NCBI RefSeq assembly: GCF_947489355.1
Contig: NZ_CANLDD010000045.1
Span: 1 to 37,504 of the forward strand
Direction: 5' to 3'
Length of the DNA: 37,504 nt
Source of the DNA: an uncultured Microbulbifer sp.
GTDB taxonomy: Bacteria; Pseudomonadota; Gammaproteobacteria; Pseudomonadales; Cellvibrionaceae
Made by a program: the position numbers and the translations under genes
Notes under the pieces: model-generated
Databases searched by the model: none
What the model saw: the letters and a program-made list of their open reading frames with translations, nothing else
What the model was told of the DNA's origin: nothing
Shown: positions 20,569-30,448 of the stretch, piece after piece
How the letters are laid out: each line of letters opens with the position of its first letter
Position numbering within the stretch: the first letter of the stretch is position 1

Positions 20569-21024
20569 ATGTACAGAAAAATTCGCACCCCATGTATTGG
20601 GGTCTGTTCAACAGGCATTGGTGACGAGGTATGCCGTGGATGCAAGCGTTTTGCCCATGAAGTCATCGATTGGAATGCCTATACCGAGGAGCAGCGCCGT
20701 ATCATCGCACAGCGGCGAGAGGGCTATTTGGCCAGTGCGGTACGCAGCCAGTTGAACATTGTAGACCAGCCACTGTTGCTGGCTCAGTTGAGACACCAGC
20801 AGATCCGTTTTGATGACCGCCAGGATCCCTACTGCTGGGTGTTTGAACTGTTGCGTGCAGGGGCAAGCCAGATTGCCAATCCACGGGAGTATGGGGTAAG
20901 CCCTACAAACCAGGCCCGGGGCTTACCCCTTGAGGAAATTCGCCAGCGTATCGATGAGGATTTTTATGCCTTGTCGGTTTCCTACTACCAGCGCTATGTG
21001 GCTCCGGGGATAGTAGAGGGCTGA
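20569..21024 (+). CDS. DUF1289 protein with N-terminal cysteine motif
   Basis: 151 residues. The DUF1289 domain is at the N-terminus: TPCIGVCSTGIGDEVCRGCKR has four cysteines in a C-x3-C-x8-C-x2-C pattern likely to bind metal, followed by the family-typical WNAYTEEQRRIIAQRREGY. The remaining two thirds are a helical tail that I do not recognise. ATG 20569 starts just before the domain; a GTG at 20539 would add ten residues and cannot be excluded because neither has a good ribosome site. Function unknown; related short proteins such as YdhL are uncharacterised. Confidence 0.7.
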   Translation: MYRKIRTPCIGVCSTGIGDEVCRGCKRFAHEVIDWNAYTEEQRRIIAQRREGYLASAVRSQLNIVDQPLLLAQLRHQQIRFDDRQDPYCWVFELLRAGASQIANPREYGVSPTNQARGLPLEEIRQRIDEDFYALSVSYYQRYVAPGIVEG

Positions 21025-21042
21025 CTATCCATCCAACCTGTT

Positions 21043-21068
21043 AAGCCTCCTGTAACAGGCTTGCCTTT
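21043..21068 (+). terminator. Probable terminator of the DUF1289 gene
   Basis: AAGCCT (21043-21048) pairs with AGGCTT (21057-21062) across an eight-base loop, 19 bases after the stop codon, followed by GCCTTTTC. Short stem and a modest T-tract. Confidence 0.45.
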
Positions 21069-21205
21069 TCGGTTATTGCCACCTGGCAAAGTGCAAAGGC
21101 CGGTTGGAGTTCATTTTACTGTGGCCCAGCGGGATAGCTGTCACCTTGGCAGCGCTGCTGCAGTTTTTCCCATTTGCAGGAAAGCAGGGAGAATCGAAGT
21201 TTTCT

Positions 21206-22141
21206 TTATCGCTGCTCTTTCAGGAACACTCTGAGCGCAGGCAGGAAAGCCTCAGTGGCCAGCCCCAGGTCCCGTCTCTGGCGACGACGGCTCGGGCTTG
21301 GCTGGTGATCGATACGAGTGAAGTTGGGTAGCTGTCCAGCACTGTTGGCCTCCACCAATACCGGCATGGATGAATACCCGACCTGGTGGTATTCCTCTTC
21401 CTGAGCCTCTTTGTGCCTATAGAAAATTTCCGCCACCTGCAGGTTGGGGCGGCTTTGAACCTGCACCTGACGAAGATCGCCTTGCTGGCTTTTGTGCAGG
21501 CCGGCAAGCAGGTGCCGCTGGTACTGTATACCCGGATCAGAGCCGATTGGATCCAGTTGTACCAACTTTTTCTCACACCAGCTCACCGTCACTTTACGGA
21601 TCGACTTGCGCGCCTTAATCCAGGACAGGGCGATGGCATCTGGGCGTTGGGTGCAGAGAAGTATCAGCCGATAGCATTGGCGCAGATGGGCGCGGGGGTG
21701 GCCTGAAGTGGTCAGTATTTCCCGCACACTGCGGTCGCGCTCTGCCACGGGGCGCTCCTCCAGGGCCGCTCTGAAACTTGAAATTGCAGTGTAAAATGCT
21801 TTTTTTTGTTGATTGAGCTGTTGTGCGAGGGAAAGGGTTTTCCTCGGTACCGCAAGTAGTCCGGGGATTTGCAAAGTGACCCGAGCGTCACCGCCAGAGC
21901 CCATGGGCTCTAAGTAATCCAGTTGCGCGTACAAAGCACCTGTCAACGAAAAGGGCTGGTCGAAACCCTTATCGAGGGCCAAGGAGGCATTCCTGGCGAA
22001 CTCGGGTTGCAGCAGGTAGTGCTGCCAGGGTTTACCTGCGGCTTGTAACTGTTCCAGGGATTCACGTAGTTTAGCGGTGCCAGAGTGTAACTTGTCCAGC
22101 AGTGGCGGGATCACCTGCGCCAATTCGCGGTAGTGTTTCAT
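21206..22141 (-). CDS. tus: Tus-family replication terminus site-binding protein
   Basis: 311 residues, almost the length of E. coli Tus (309). Tus binds Ter sites and stops replication forks coming from one side. Blocks that I align with Tus: QIPGLLAVPRKTLSLAQQLNQ with RLPGVLCYQVDNLSQAALV; YRLILLCTQRPDAIALSWIKAR with [20 protein letters not shown]; and VQSRPNLQVAEIFYRHK with VKVQPIARVWYKGDQK. Similarity is moderate, so residue-level DNA contacts need a structural alignment. The start is ATG 22141, with AGGA nine bases before; a GTG/ATG-type upstream extension to 22234 is AT-rich and unsupported. The gene stands alone on its transcript, converging with the DUF1289 gene. Its presence suggests the window lies toward the replication terminus, though that is inference. 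Confidence 0.8.
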   Translation of the reverse strand: MKHYRELAQVIPPLLDKLHSGTAKLRESLEQLQAAGKPWQHYLLQPEFARNASLALDKGFDQPFSLTGALYAQLDYLEPMGSGGDARVTLQIPGLLAVPRKTLSLAQQLNQQKKAFYTAISSFRAALEERPVAERDRSVREILTTSGHPRAHLRQCYRLILLCTQRPDAIALSWIKARKSIRKVTVSWCEKKLVQLDPIGSDPGIQYQRHLLAGLHKSQQGDLRQVQVQSRPNLQVAEIFYRHKEAQEEEYHQVGYSSMPVLVEANSAGQLPNFTRIDHQPSPSRRRQRRDLGLATEAFLPALRVFLKEQR

Positions 22142-22190
22142 TGTTGTCGTTCCTGCTGTGGTGAATTTTAATATTAATACACTTAATAAA

Positions 22191-22205
22191 TCGTTACCAA
22201 TTTTA
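22191..22205 (-). other. Weak Ter-like candidate upstream of tus
   Basis: On the minus strand TTGGTAACGA lies about 50 bases before the tus start, where E. coli has the autoregulatory TerB. It matches the core GTTGTAACTA at 7 of 10 positions. The surrounding DNA is very AT-rich, so this match is not significant by itself. Confidence 0.2.
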
Positions 22206-22434
22206 TGATAAAAGTAAACCAAAATTTTAACCATTAAAACTCTCTGCGCTCACAGCAATTCCTAATCTTTACCCCTGATTATTAGCCGGGCATAGTTGCC
22301 GGATCTGCTACAAAAAATAGTATTAGTTAAAGCTCCTGTGGGATATGCAGACTTCCAGTAATATCGCATAACTTCGGCAACCTCAGCTAGGAAGTAACCA
22401 TATTGGTATCACCCTGCCCAATTTCTTGGTAATG

Positions 22435-23190
22435 CTAAATGATGCGTGTAATACGGTGCGATAGCCACATGGTCATTATCCCTTGCATTACAATTGCGAG
22501 GCATACGGTAACCCACCAGTCAGTGGCGTCATTCCAGGCCATCCAATACGCTTTGCTGACCAAGAAAGGAGGGAATAAACCAAACAGCCATTGCCAGGGT
22601 TCGGCAACAAACCACCCCAATACAATAATCCCACCTGCGAGGCTGACGAATTTAGCCACGGCAAATCCTTGCACTTTGTTCTCTGCGGTAACTGTAATAA
22701 ATAATGCCACGATCGGAGCGGTCAACGCTGCCCCAACGGCCAATACTGGCAGCTGCCACAGTCCCAACCGCCCTTGGTGGGTCACTGCCAACATACTGGC
22801 CACTATTAGGAAGCCAAATGCAGAGGTTGCGGCTACCCGGTAGCCTAGGTAACTCAAAGGCGATACTGGTGTGACCAACATTGCACACCAAGTTCGGTCA
22901 TCCTTCTCGCCAAGCAATAGGAACCCAAACACAGTTCCCACCAATGCCGCCCCATTATAGAGGATCATGTGTGCCAGGATGGGTGGATAATAGGAATACA
23001 GAGGGCGGTCAACGAGCTCTCCGGGCATGACTCCGTGTTGGCTAAGATATTCGTTCAACCAAGGCAAACCGTAGCGCAAGGCCAGGCTCAATAGAAGTGC
23101 AAAAACAAACATCGAGATTAACAGTTGATCCCGCCCGATAAGCCGCAAATCGTTGCGTCCCAATCGAATTGCCAGTGGTGTTTGTTTCAA
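22435..23190 (-). CDS. ABC-2 type export permease, second subunit
   Basis: 251 residues, six predicted membrane segments and no signal peptide, like the paired permeases of Rv2686c-Rv2688c type exporters (often labelled fluoroquinolone exporters). The middle LLLGEKDDRTWCAMLVTPVSPLSYLGYRV resembles the ABC-2 motif EKE-x-T-x7-P in the other subunit, supporting a paired half-transporter. Its ATG overlaps the preceding permease gene in an ATGA arrangement. Last gene of the operon; no terminator was seen in the 290 bases before tus. Substrate unknown. Confidence 0.75.
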   Translation of the reverse strand: MKQTPLAIRLGRNDLRLIGRDQLLISMFVFALLLSLALRYGLPWLNEYLSQHGVMPGELVDRPLYSYYPPILAHMILYNGAALVGTVFGFLLLGEKDDRTWCAMLVTPVSPLSYLGYRVAATSAFGFLIVASMLAVTHQGRLGLWQLPVLAVGAALTAPIVALFITVTAENKVQGFAVAKFVSLAGGIIVLGWFVAEPWQWLFGLFPPFLVSKAYWMAWNDATDWWVTVCLAIVMQGIMTMWLSHRITRII

Positions 23191-23918
23191 CTCTGTCTCC
23201 AGAACTCAAGGATGTGGACCCGGTAAGCTCGATACATCCATACCGTGAGGAGTATTATCGTTACCGCCGTATAGCCAAGTCCGTATGTCCATTCCGCAGG
23301 ATTCAGAGTGTGGAATGCACCCTGTATCAGTAGGGTCGGCGCACAGGTAGGAATCAACAGAAATATCGGGTGTTCGCTAAGACCCAGGAATCTCAAAATA
23401 GGCAGTTGTAAAAGGCTTGTTATGAACGCGAGCGGAAGGAGAAATTCCATCAATGTTTGATACCGAACCACCAGGATCAATCCAACCAATGAATAGACGA
23501 TGCTCAGCGTCACAATGCCGAGGAATAAGAAAAGAACTTCAACCGCTGTAAAAGGCCACCCTTGCCCAATCAGCATCAAGGTGCCACCGACCATGACCAA
23601 GGATTCTACTATTGCCAAGGTTGATAGTGACACGATTTTTGCCCACAGGTATTCACGACTGTGCAGAGGTGACGCGAGCTGCGCGATCAGAGTACCTTGC
23701 TCTTTTTCGAAAACGACCAGCACCGCCGCGTACAGCAGGGTGGAGCCGCCGACGGTGGCCAGTAACAGTACCGGTAACAGGGCGGGCAAGTACGCCGGCG
23801 AGGCAAGCATGCCGAGTGCCAGGGCCAATACCGCACTGGCTCCGATTCCGATCGAATACAGCTGCGTGCGCAGTTGTATTCGAAAGTCGGTGGTCATCAT
23901 CGATAGCAGGCGGTTCAT
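23187..23918 (-). CDS. ABC-2 type export permease, first subunit
   Basis: 243 residues with six predicted membrane segments. The cytoplasmic loop contains FEKEQGTLIAQLASPLHSREYLWAKI, the typical coupling motif of ABC-2 permeases (EKExGTLExLxxSP). It overlaps both neighbours by four bases, so all three genes are translationally coupled. Probably forms a heterodimer with the next permease. Confidence 0.78.
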   Translation of the reverse strand: MNRLLSMMTTDFRIQLRTQLYSIGIGASAVLALALGMLASPAYLPALLPVLLLATVGGSTLLYAAVLVVFEKEQGTLIAQLASPLHSREYLWAKIVSLSTLAIVESLVMVGGTLMLIGQGWPFTAVEVLFLFLGIVTLSIVYSLVGLILVVRYQTLMEFLLPLAFITSLLQLPILRFLGLSEHPIFLLIPTCAPTLLIQGAFHTLNPAEWTYGLGYTAVTIILLTVWMYRAYRVHILEFWRQS

Positions 23919-24778
23919 GGTGACAAAGCCTCTCCAGTCACCTCAATAAACACGTTGTCCAACGTTGTTTCCTGTGAATGTACTGTCTCAATCCGCTGCG
24001 CGGACCTCAATAACTCAATAAATGCGGCATTGTTGCCGATTCCGTCGAGCCCGAACTTTTTTTGTACCGTCTCTGATGAACCATCAATGTAATCTACTAT
24101 AACCTCACGACTGCCAAAGCATCGCTTCAGTTTCAGTGGGGCGTCGATCAAGCGCAAAGCCCCTTGCGTGATAAATGCGACACGGTCACATAAAGCATCC
24201 GCGAGATTCATATCGTGGGTTGTAATAAATACGGTTGCTCCCCGTGAGCGGAGTTCCAGCACTAGATTTTGGATCTTCCGTGCGTTTGTGGGATCCAACC
24301 CACTTGTCGGTTCATCCAAAAACAGAATTTTCGGGCCGTGGATAATGCTGCGAGCGACATTCAGTCTTACCTTCATTCCCTTACTGAATTCAGAGACTTT
24401 TTGGTTCATCGCCTCAGCTAATCCGACCCACTCCAAGACTTCCGTTGAGTCATACGTCTGGCCGGTATAAAACGAGCGAAAGTGTTCGAGATTTTCCCGT
24501 GCGGTCAGTTTGAGATAGTGGTTGGGGAATTCGAATGAAACGCCAACATACTCATAATACTCCTTCCCCCAGCCGGCTAACTCCCGGTTCATCACTTTCA
24601 CTTGGCCGCCGTATCCGCGCAACAGGCCGGTCAGTATGTTCTGCGTAGTCGATTTCCCCGCTCCCGAAGGTCCAAGCAAGCCCACTATCTCACCCTGGGC
24701 TATCTTGAAGCTAATACCACGTACGGCATTTTCAGCAGAGCGGGGGTAACGATAGGTCAAATCGTGTACTGCAATCAT
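23915..24778 (-). CDS. ABC exporter ATP-binding protein
   Basis: 287 residues. Walker A GPSGAGKST is at 37-44 (Lys42), the signature is FSKGM (131-135) in place of LSGGQ, Walker B is ILFLDEP (Asp155, Glu156) and the switch histidine is in TTHD. Where most ATPases have a Q-loop glutamine, this one reads GVSFEFPNHYLKLT, a form that I associate with this exporter subgroup. ATG 24778 has AGGG upstream; an in-frame extension to 24973 is not conserved and has no ribosome site. First gene of a three-gene operon; it acts at the cytoplasmic face of the two permeases. Drug export is a family guess, not shown here. Confidence 0.88.
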   Translation of the reverse strand: MIAVHDLTYRYPRSAENAVRGISFKIAQGEIVGLLGPSGAGKSTTQNILTGLLRGYGGQVKVMNRELAGWGKEYYEYVGVSFEFPNHYLKLTARENLEHFRSFYTGQTYDSTEVLEWVGLAEAMNQKVSEFSKGMKVRLNVARSIIHGPKILFLDEPTSGLDPTNARKIQNLVLELRSRGATVFITTHDMNLADALCDRVAFITQGALRLIDAPLKLKRCFGSREVIVDYIDGSSETVQKKFGLDGIGNNAAFIELLRSAQRIETVHSQETTLDNVFIEVTGEALSP

Positions 24779-25037
24779 AGGTATTTCCCTAATGCGAACT
24801 CCTGCCCCCCCATACAACGCTAACTGATGCCCAGGGGTAGTGTGGTTGCAACTGAGGTTCGTTTTTCTATACCGCTGAATTAAGACGGAATATGTGATTT
24901 GTTCCCTGGAATAGTGGTTTTGCTGAAAGCCCTTGGCTCGAGTTGATTTATAAGCTGTCCAATTTGAAAACAATACTTGAAAGAGGTCAATGTCACATGA
25001 CTACACGGCTTTTTTGCCGTTTGGACAAAGGGGTTAA
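24779..25037. other. Intergenic region between tetR-like gene and ABC operon
   Basis: 259 bases, likely holding the ABC operon promoter. ACGGC (25005-25009) and GCCGT (25016-25020) form a 5-bp stem around six T, close to the end of the TetR gene; no T-tract follows on the minus strand, so its role as terminator is doubtful. No gene is supported. Confidence 0.35.
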
Positions 25038-25727
25038 TCAGTGGAGGGCGCAGACTTGCCGCTGTCTGTTTTGGCGCATAGCGGGAGAAAAACGGATCAT
25101 ATCCAATAGGGAATCTATATAGCGCTCGCCAAGCTCGCCGAGATCCTTCTCACGCGATGACAACAACCATTCTTCTAGTACACTGAAGAGACCGCCGTGT
25201 AACATCTGCGAAGCGAGACTCACATCCAGATCCGCCGGTAATTGTTCAGCGGTGACGGCCATTTGCACCAGTTGCCCCATGCCTTCAAAGCCCACGGTGC
25301 GGCCCTGTTGTATACGCCGAAGGGATTCATTGCCCTCATCAACCAATTCACCGCATTGAAAGATAATCTCCAGTACCCTCTGCCACTGCTCGTTGCAGGC
25401 AATTTCGTGGAACAGCCATACCCAGCGGGTACGCAGTATGCCCAGTGGGTCTCTTTTAACCTGGTTCCCAGCGGATTCGCACAATTGTTCACCGGGCACC
25501 CGCATACGTTCGGTCAGGGCATTGAGGAGTTCGACATTGTCACGAAAATGATCGCATAGAGCACCCTGGCTAATGCCAGCCAGCTCAGCCACTGCTGAAA
25601 GGGAAGAAGCGGAGACCCCCGATTCATGAAAGATACTAAGTGCCGCGTCCAGTATGCGTTCTCGGATCTTCAGGGTTTGTTCGTTGCTCTGTTTGGTCAT
25701 CGGGACTGCTGCTTCATCTGTAATCAC
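25038..25727 (-). CDS. TetR-family transcriptional regulator
   Basis: 229 residues. The N-terminal helix-turn-helix is clear (IRERILDAALSIFHESG, then SLSAVAELAGISQGALCDHF); the C-terminal two thirds are a ligand-binding helical domain with no recognised subfamily. The start is the GTG at 25727, because AGGTGAGG lies at ideal spacing; an internal ATG at 25700 lacks one. The gene is divergent from the RND pump genes with 246 bases between, the usual layout for a repressor of that pump. It is also upstream of the ABC operon on the same strand, so it could regulate either. Confidence 0.88.
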   Translation of the reverse strand: MITDEAAVPMTKQSNEQTLKIRERILDAALSIFHESGVSASSLSAVAELAGISQGALCDHFRDNVELLNALTERMRVPGEQLCESAGNQVKRDPLGILRTRWVWLFHEIACNEQWQRVLEIIFQCGELVDEGNESLRRIQQGRTVGFEGMGQLVQMAVTAEQLPADLDVSLASQMLHGGLFSVLEEWLLSSREKDLGELGERYIDSLLDMIRFSPAMRQNRQRQVCALH

Positions 25728-25799
25728 ATTAACCTCACCTGACCGTGGATTTACGGCATTTCGCCGCAGGGTGAGTGGGTGCGGTTTTTATGCAAGCTA

Positions 25800-25840
25800 T
25801 TGAAAACACAGGAAGAAATTGCCTATTAGTGGGAAATTGC
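25800..25840 (+). promoter_or_regulatory. Candidate promoter and operator of the RND pump
   Basis: TTGAAA (25800-25805) and TATTAG (25824-25829) are 18 bases apart. An 8-base direct repeat GAAATTGC occurs at 25815-25822 and 25833-25840, overlapping the -10 on both sides. TetR regulators more often use palindromes, so the direct repeat is only suggestive. Confidence 0.3.
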
Positions 25841-25973
25841 AGAGTGATAAATACTTGATAGAGTTCCGTTCGCGCACATAAAATGCCAATCTGCTGGAAC
25901 CGGATTTTCCCGCCACTTGCACTTCCCGCTCCTGACAGCGCAGCCCAGGCAGTCAGCGCTTACCGAGGTAATC

Positions 25974-27158
25974 ATGCTCAACAATAAAGCTCTCATCGGT
26001 CTTCTGGCCGTGTCCTCTTTGCTCACAGCCTGTGGTGAAGAGGCCGCTGTGCCGTCAAGAATGACACCTCAGGTAACCATTGTCACACTAAAGTCTGAGC
26101 CAATCACGCTCACACGGGAACTGCCGGGGCGCACTTCACCATTTAAAGTGGCGGAAGTGCGCCCACAAGTGAATGGCATTGTAAAACAGCAGTTGTTTCG
26201 TGAAGGCGGTCGGGTAGAGGCCAATCAGCCCCTCTACCAGTTGGATGACGCTATCTATCGAGCCGATGTGGACAATGCCCGGGCAATACTGCAGCGTGCC
26301 AATGCCGTTATGCATATCGCCCGCTTGAAAGCTGACCGCAGCGAAGAACTGGTAAGTGATGGCGCGGTAAGCAAACAGGAGAACGACTCTGCCGAGGCCG
26401 ACCTGCAGGCGGCCCGTGCCGATGTGGCCGCGGCCAAGGCGGGGCTGCACAGGGCGGAGATTCAATTGGCCTATGCGCGAATCACCTCGCCAATTACCGG
26501 TCGGATTGGCAAGTCTGCCGTTACCCAGGGGGCACTGGTCACTGCCAATCAAGCCGCTGCGCTGGCTACTGTCCAGCAACTGGACCCCATTTATGTAGAT
26601 GTCACCCAGTCTGCCGCCGAGCTTGTGAGCCTGCGCCGGGCTCTGGAAGCGGGTACTCTTGGGGACGCCACCCATCTGCCAGTCAGGATCTTTCTGGAGG
26701 ACGGCAGCGAGTTTGAGTACAAAGGCAAGCTGGAATTCGCCGAGGCCAGTGTCGATCCATCCACCGGTAGTGTCCTCCTGCGCGTGGTGGTACCGAACCC
26801 TGACCATATGTTGCTTCCGGGGATGTATGTGCGTGCGATTGCGGGTAGCGGGGTGCTTGAGAAAGCCATTCTGGTACCTCAGGAGGGTATAACGCGGGAT
26901 CCTAATGGGACCACTTCGGCGATGGTGGTCACGGAGGAGAATATTGTAGCCCAGCGCACGGTCAGGGTAAGCCGTACTATCGGCAATCGCTGGCTGGTAG
27001 AGGAGGGCCTACATACGGGAGACCGCGTGATTGTCGCCGGCCTGCAGAAGATTCGTCCGGGTGCGCCGGTGCAGGCCAGCGAGCGTTCTGACACACAGCC
27101 GTCGGCAGTGCCAGGAGGTGTCCAGGCCCCCGAAGTATCCGCCCGGCAGGGCTCCTGA
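25974..27158 (+). CDS. RND efflux periplasmic adaptor lipoprotein
   Basis: 394 residues. A signal peptide ends with the lipobox LTAC (Cys20), so the protein is lipid-anchored and periplasmic like AcrA and MexA. The order is: beta-barrel start ([22 protein letters not shown]), lipoyl halves around a helical hairpin rich in alanine (about 95-165), [14 protein letters not shown], then the barrel and membrane-proximal domains ([12 protein letters not shown]). It links the inner-membrane pump to an outer-membrane channel. ATG 25974 has GAGG upstream. The pump gene follows after 11 bases. Confidence 0.93.
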   Translation: MLNNKALIGLLAVSSLLTACGEEAAVPSRMTPQVTIVTLKSEPITLTRELPGRTSPFKVAEVRPQVNGIVKQQLFREGGRVEANQPLYQLDDAIYRADVDNARAILQRANAVMHIARLKADRSEELVSDGAVSKQENDSAEADLQAARADVAAAKAGLHRAEIQLAYARITSPITGRIGKSAVTQGALVTANQAAALATVQQLDPIYVDVTQSAAELVSLRRALEAGTLGDATHLPVRIFLEDGSEFEYKGKLEFAEASVDPSTGSVLLRVVVPNPDHMLLPGMYVRAIAGSGVLEKAILVPQEGITRDPNGTTSAMVVTEENIVAQRTVRVSRTIGNRWLVEEGLHTGDRVIVAGLQKIRPGAPVQASERSDTQPSAVPGGVQAPEVSARQGS

Positions 27159-27169
27159 GGGTAGGAATT

Positions 27170-30100
27170 ATGGCGAACTTTTTTATCCACCGGCCTGTGT
27201 TTGCCTGGGTGCTGGCCATCATCACCATGCTGGCGGGGGCGCTTTCCATTATCCAGTTGGCTGTGGAGCGCTACCCAAATATTGCGCCACCTGCGGTCAA
27301 TATTGGAGCCAATTACCCCGGTGCTTCCGCCCAGGTGGTTGAGGACTCGGTCACCCAGATTCTGGAGCAGAATATGAAAGGCCTCGATGGCCTGCTTTAT
27401 ATGTCTGCAACCAGCCAGTCGAATGGAAGCGCTTCCCTCTCTCTGACCTTCGAGAATGGTACAGATCCGGATACCGCCCAGGTGCAGGTACAAAACAAGG
27501 TGCAGCTGTCTATGCCGCTGCTGCCACAAGAGGTACAGCTTCAGGGGGTGAACGTCAGCAAATCCCGCAGCGGCTTCCTGATGGTGGCCGGTTTTGTGTC
27601 CGAAGACGGTAGCATGAATCGCAATGACATCGCGGATTATATCAATTCCGCCATTGTAGATCCCGTTAGCCGGGTACCTGGTGTCGGCAATGTGCAGGTC
27701 TTCGGGTCCAAATACGCTATGCGCATTTGGTTGGATCCCAACAAGCTGACCACCTACGGCCTGTCTGCAGCGGAGGTTGCTGCTGCGATACGTGCACAAA
27801 ATGCCCAGGTTGCGGTAGGCAGCCTCGGCGCTGCACCGGCAATATCGGGGCAGCAGTTGAACGCTTCGATTACCTCCCAGGGGCGTCTGCAAACCCCGGA
27901 ACAGTTCCGCGCGATTGTAATACGGGCCAATGACGACGGTTCCCTGCTGCGTCTTGGTGATATCGCGCGGGTGGAGTTGGGGGCGGAAAACTACGAGATG
28001 ATCTCTCGCTACAATCGCCAACCGGCTACCGGTATCGCCATTAACCTGGCCACCGGCGCCAATGCGCTGGAGACGGCCGAGGGCGTCAAGGCGAAGCTCA
28101 AGCAACTGGAGCCCTTTTTCCCACAGGGTTTGAAATCGGTAATACCCTTTGATACCACACCGTTTGTCGAGGTTTCTATCAAGGGGGTCATTGCCACCCT
28201 GGTCGAGGCGATTATTCTGGTCTTTCTGGTGATGTACCTGTTTCTGCAGAACTTCCGCGCAACCCTGATTCCCACAATCGCGGTGCCGGTCGTGTTGCTG
28301 GGTACTTTCGCTGTGCTTGCGGCTCTGGGCTTCTCGATAAATATGCTGACCATGTTTGCCATGGTCCTGGCCATTGGCCTGCTGGTGGACGATGCCATTG
28401 TTGTGGTGGAGAACGTCGAGCGGGTGATGCACGAGGAAGGACTGCCGCCCAGGGAAGCTACGAAAAAATCCATGCGCCAGATAACCCCGGCGCTGGTAGG
28501 TATCGGTGTGGTGCTTTCGGCAGTATTTGTACCCATGGCGTTTATGGATGGCGCAACCGGGGTCATTTATCGCCAGTTCTCTGCGACCATTGTTGCCGCC
28601 ATGGTGCTCTCGGTGTTGGTAGCCATTATCCTGACGCCGGCGCTTTGCGCGACCTTACTAAAGCCGCTGGCCCAGGGCGAAAGCCACGGCCAGCGGGGGT
28701 TTTTCGGTTGGTTCAATCGCAACTTTGAACGCAGCAGCCGGCGCTACCAAAAAGGGGTGAGGGCGGTTGTTACCCGCAGCGGTCGTTTTATGCTGCTCTT
28801 TGTCATGCTTTCTGCGGTGATGGTGATGCTGTTTTTGCGTCTGCCCAGTTCTTTTTTGCCGGACGAAGACCAGGGCGTGCTCTTCTCTATGGTGCAGGCG
28901 CCGGTGGGCGCCACTCAGGAGCGCACCATGGAATCTATCCGCAAGGTGGAAGACCAGTTTCTCAACAACGAGCAGGATACGGTTGCGTCCGTATTTTCGG
29001 TGCAGGGATTCAGTTTTGCCGGCAGCGGCCAGAACACCGGTATTGCTTTTGTCAATCTCAAGGACTGGTCTGAGCGGGAGGAGGCCCAGACAAGCGCCAG
29101 TGCCGTAGCGATGCGGGCCATGGGTGCATTGATGCAAATAAAGGATGCCCTTGCCTTTGCCTTTTCACCACCGCCTATACCTGAGCTGGGCTCTTCCGGA
29201 GGCTTTGCTTTTTACCTGATGGACAATGGCAACCTGGGACATCAGGCGCTGACTGCAGCGCGTAACCAGTTCCTGGGCATGGCCGCGCAGAGTTCGCTGC
29301 TCTCCAATGTCAGACCCAACGGGCAGGAGGACACCCCGCAATTCCGTGTGCAAGTTGATAACGCCAAGGCTGCGGCAATGGGGTTGTCTGTTGCAGAGAT
29401 CAACAGTGCACTCAGCACTGCCTGGGGTGGCTCCTATATCGATGATTTTATTGATCGGGGCCGGGTCAAGCGGGTATACATGCAGGCGGATGCCCCTTAC
29501 CGCATGGTGCCGGAGGATTTCCAACTCTGGTCTGTACGCAATGCCCAGGGCGATATGGTGCCATTGTCCTCTTTCGCCAGTTTTTCCTGGGAATACGGTT
29601 CACCGCGGCTTGAGCGCTACAACGGCCTGCCCGCTATGGAGATCAATGGCCAGGCGGCGCCTGGCATCAGCTCTGGGGAGGCCATGGCGGAAGTGGAAAA
29701 GCTGGTGGCGACACTGCCGGTAGGGATCGGGGTGGAGTGGAGTGGCCTCTCCTATCAGGAGCGCGCTGCTGGTGCGCAGGCGCCACTGCTTTACATTTTG
29801 TCACTGTTGATTGTGTTTTTGTGTCTGGCGGCATTGTATGAGAGTTGGACCGTGCCCACCGCGGTTTTGCTGATCGCGCCACTGGGCATTCTCGGTGCAG
29901 TGCTTGCGAACAGCCTGCGGGGGATGGAACGGGATGTCTACTTCCAGGTCGCCATGCTCACAACTGCTGGCCTGACCAGTAAAAATGCCATCTTGATCGT
30001 GGAGTTCGCCAAGCACAACCTGGACAGCGGCATGGAACTGGTGGCAGCTACCATGCGTGCAGTGCGCGACCGGTTGCGCCCAATCCTCATGACTTCACTC

Positions 30101-30349
30101 GCTTTTGGTCTGGGTGTGTTGCCACTGGCTGTTGCTACCGGGGCCGGTTCCGGTGCCCAGCGGGCCATTGGCACCGGCGTGTTGGGGGGTATGGTGGTGG
30201 GAACCCTGCTCGGTATCTTCTTTATTCCGCTCTTTTTTGTGGTTGTGCAGCGCTTATTTGGTCGGAATAAGACCTCGTTCAGCGCGGAACTTCCCGCTGA
30301 TCAGGGAAAGCTTACCGATAAACAAGCGGACACTGTAGAGGCCGTATAA
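27170..30349 (+). CDS. RND multidrug efflux transporter, HAE-1 family
   Basis: 1059 residues, an AcrB/MexB-type proton-driven pump. It begins with the typical [20 protein letters not shown]. The proton-relay residues Asp407 and Asp408 are in [14 protein letters not shown] and Lys938 is in [15 protein letters not shown]. Twelve membrane segments and two large periplasmic loops are seen. No outer-membrane factor gene follows, so a TolC-like protein encoded elsewhere must serve it. Probably controlled by the divergent TetR regulator. Substrate range cannot be read from sequence. Confidence 0.95.
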   Translation: MANFFIHRPVFAWVLAIITMLAGALSIIQLAVERYPNIAPPAVNIGANYPGASAQVVEDSVTQILEQNMKGLDGLLYMSATSQSNGSASLSLTFENGTDPDTAQVQVQNKVQLSMPLLPQEVQLQGVNVSKSRSGFLMVAGFVSEDGSMNRNDIADYINSAIVDPVSRVPGVGNVQVFGSKYAMRIWLDPNKLTTYGLSAAEVAAAIRAQNAQVAVGSLGAAPAISGQQLNASITSQGRLQTPEQFRAIVIRANDDGSLLRLGDIARVELGAENYEMISRYNRQPATGIAINLATGANALETAEGVKAKLKQLEPFFPQGLKSVIPFDTTPFVEVSIKGVIATLVEAIILVFLVMYLFLQNFRATLIPTIAVPVVLLGTFAVLAALGFSINMLTMFAMVLAIGLLVDDAIVVVENVERVMHEEGLPPREATKKSMRQITPALVGIGVVLSAVFVPMAFMDGATGVIYRQFSATIVAAMVLSVLVAIILTPALCATLLKPLAQGESHGQRGFFGWFNRNFERSSRRYQKGVRAVVTRSGRFMLLFVMLSAVMVMLFLRLPSSFLPDEDQGVLFSMVQAPVGATQERTMESIRKVEDQFLNNEQDTVASVFSVQGFSFAGSGQNTGIAFVNLKDWSEREEAQTSASAVAMRAMGALMQIKDALAFAFSPPPIPELGSSGGFAFYLMDNGNLGHQALTAARNQFLGMAAQSSLLSNVRPNGQEDTPQFRVQVDNAKAAAMGLSVAEINSALSTAWGGSYIDDFIDRGRVKRVYMQADAPYRMVPEDFQLWSVRNAQGDMVPLSSFASFSWEYGSPRLERYNGLPAMEINGQAAPGISSGEAMAEVEKLVATLPVGIGVEWSGLSYQERAAGAQAPLLYILSLLIVFLCLAALYESWTVPTAVLLIAPLGILGAVLANSLRGMERDVYFQVAMLTTAGLTSKNAILIVEFAKHNLDSGMELVAATMRAVRDRLRPILMTSLAFGLGVLPLAVATGAGSGAQRAIGTGVLGGMVVGTLLGIFFIPLFFVVVQRLFGRNKTSFSAELPADQGKLTDKQADTVEAV

Positions 30350-30389
30350 AACCCCTTTTTGCATTGTCTTGAATAGAAATAAAAGGTAT

Positions 30390-30408
30390 GGGCCGACACA
30401 ATCGGCCC
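30390..30408. terminator. Hairpin between converging pump and azoreductase genes
   Basis: GGGCCGA (30390-30396) pairs with TCGGCCC (30402-30408) around a five-base loop. The minus-strand side runs into a T-rich stretch a few bases later; the plus side does not. It may serve as a shared terminator. Confidence 0.45.
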
Positions 30409-30448
30409 CAATCGCAACCTGCCGTAGGCAATTTTTTTCACCGAGGGA

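Noticed and set aside
22037-22056. TTGTAACT resembling the Ter core inside tus
   Set aside because: It is explained by codons for a conserved-looking Leu-Gln-Ala run and lacks the rest of the Ter consensus.
26879-28432. 517-codon minus-strand frame opposite the RND pump
   Set aside because: Antisense shadow of the conserved transporter; His- and Gln-rich without a domain.
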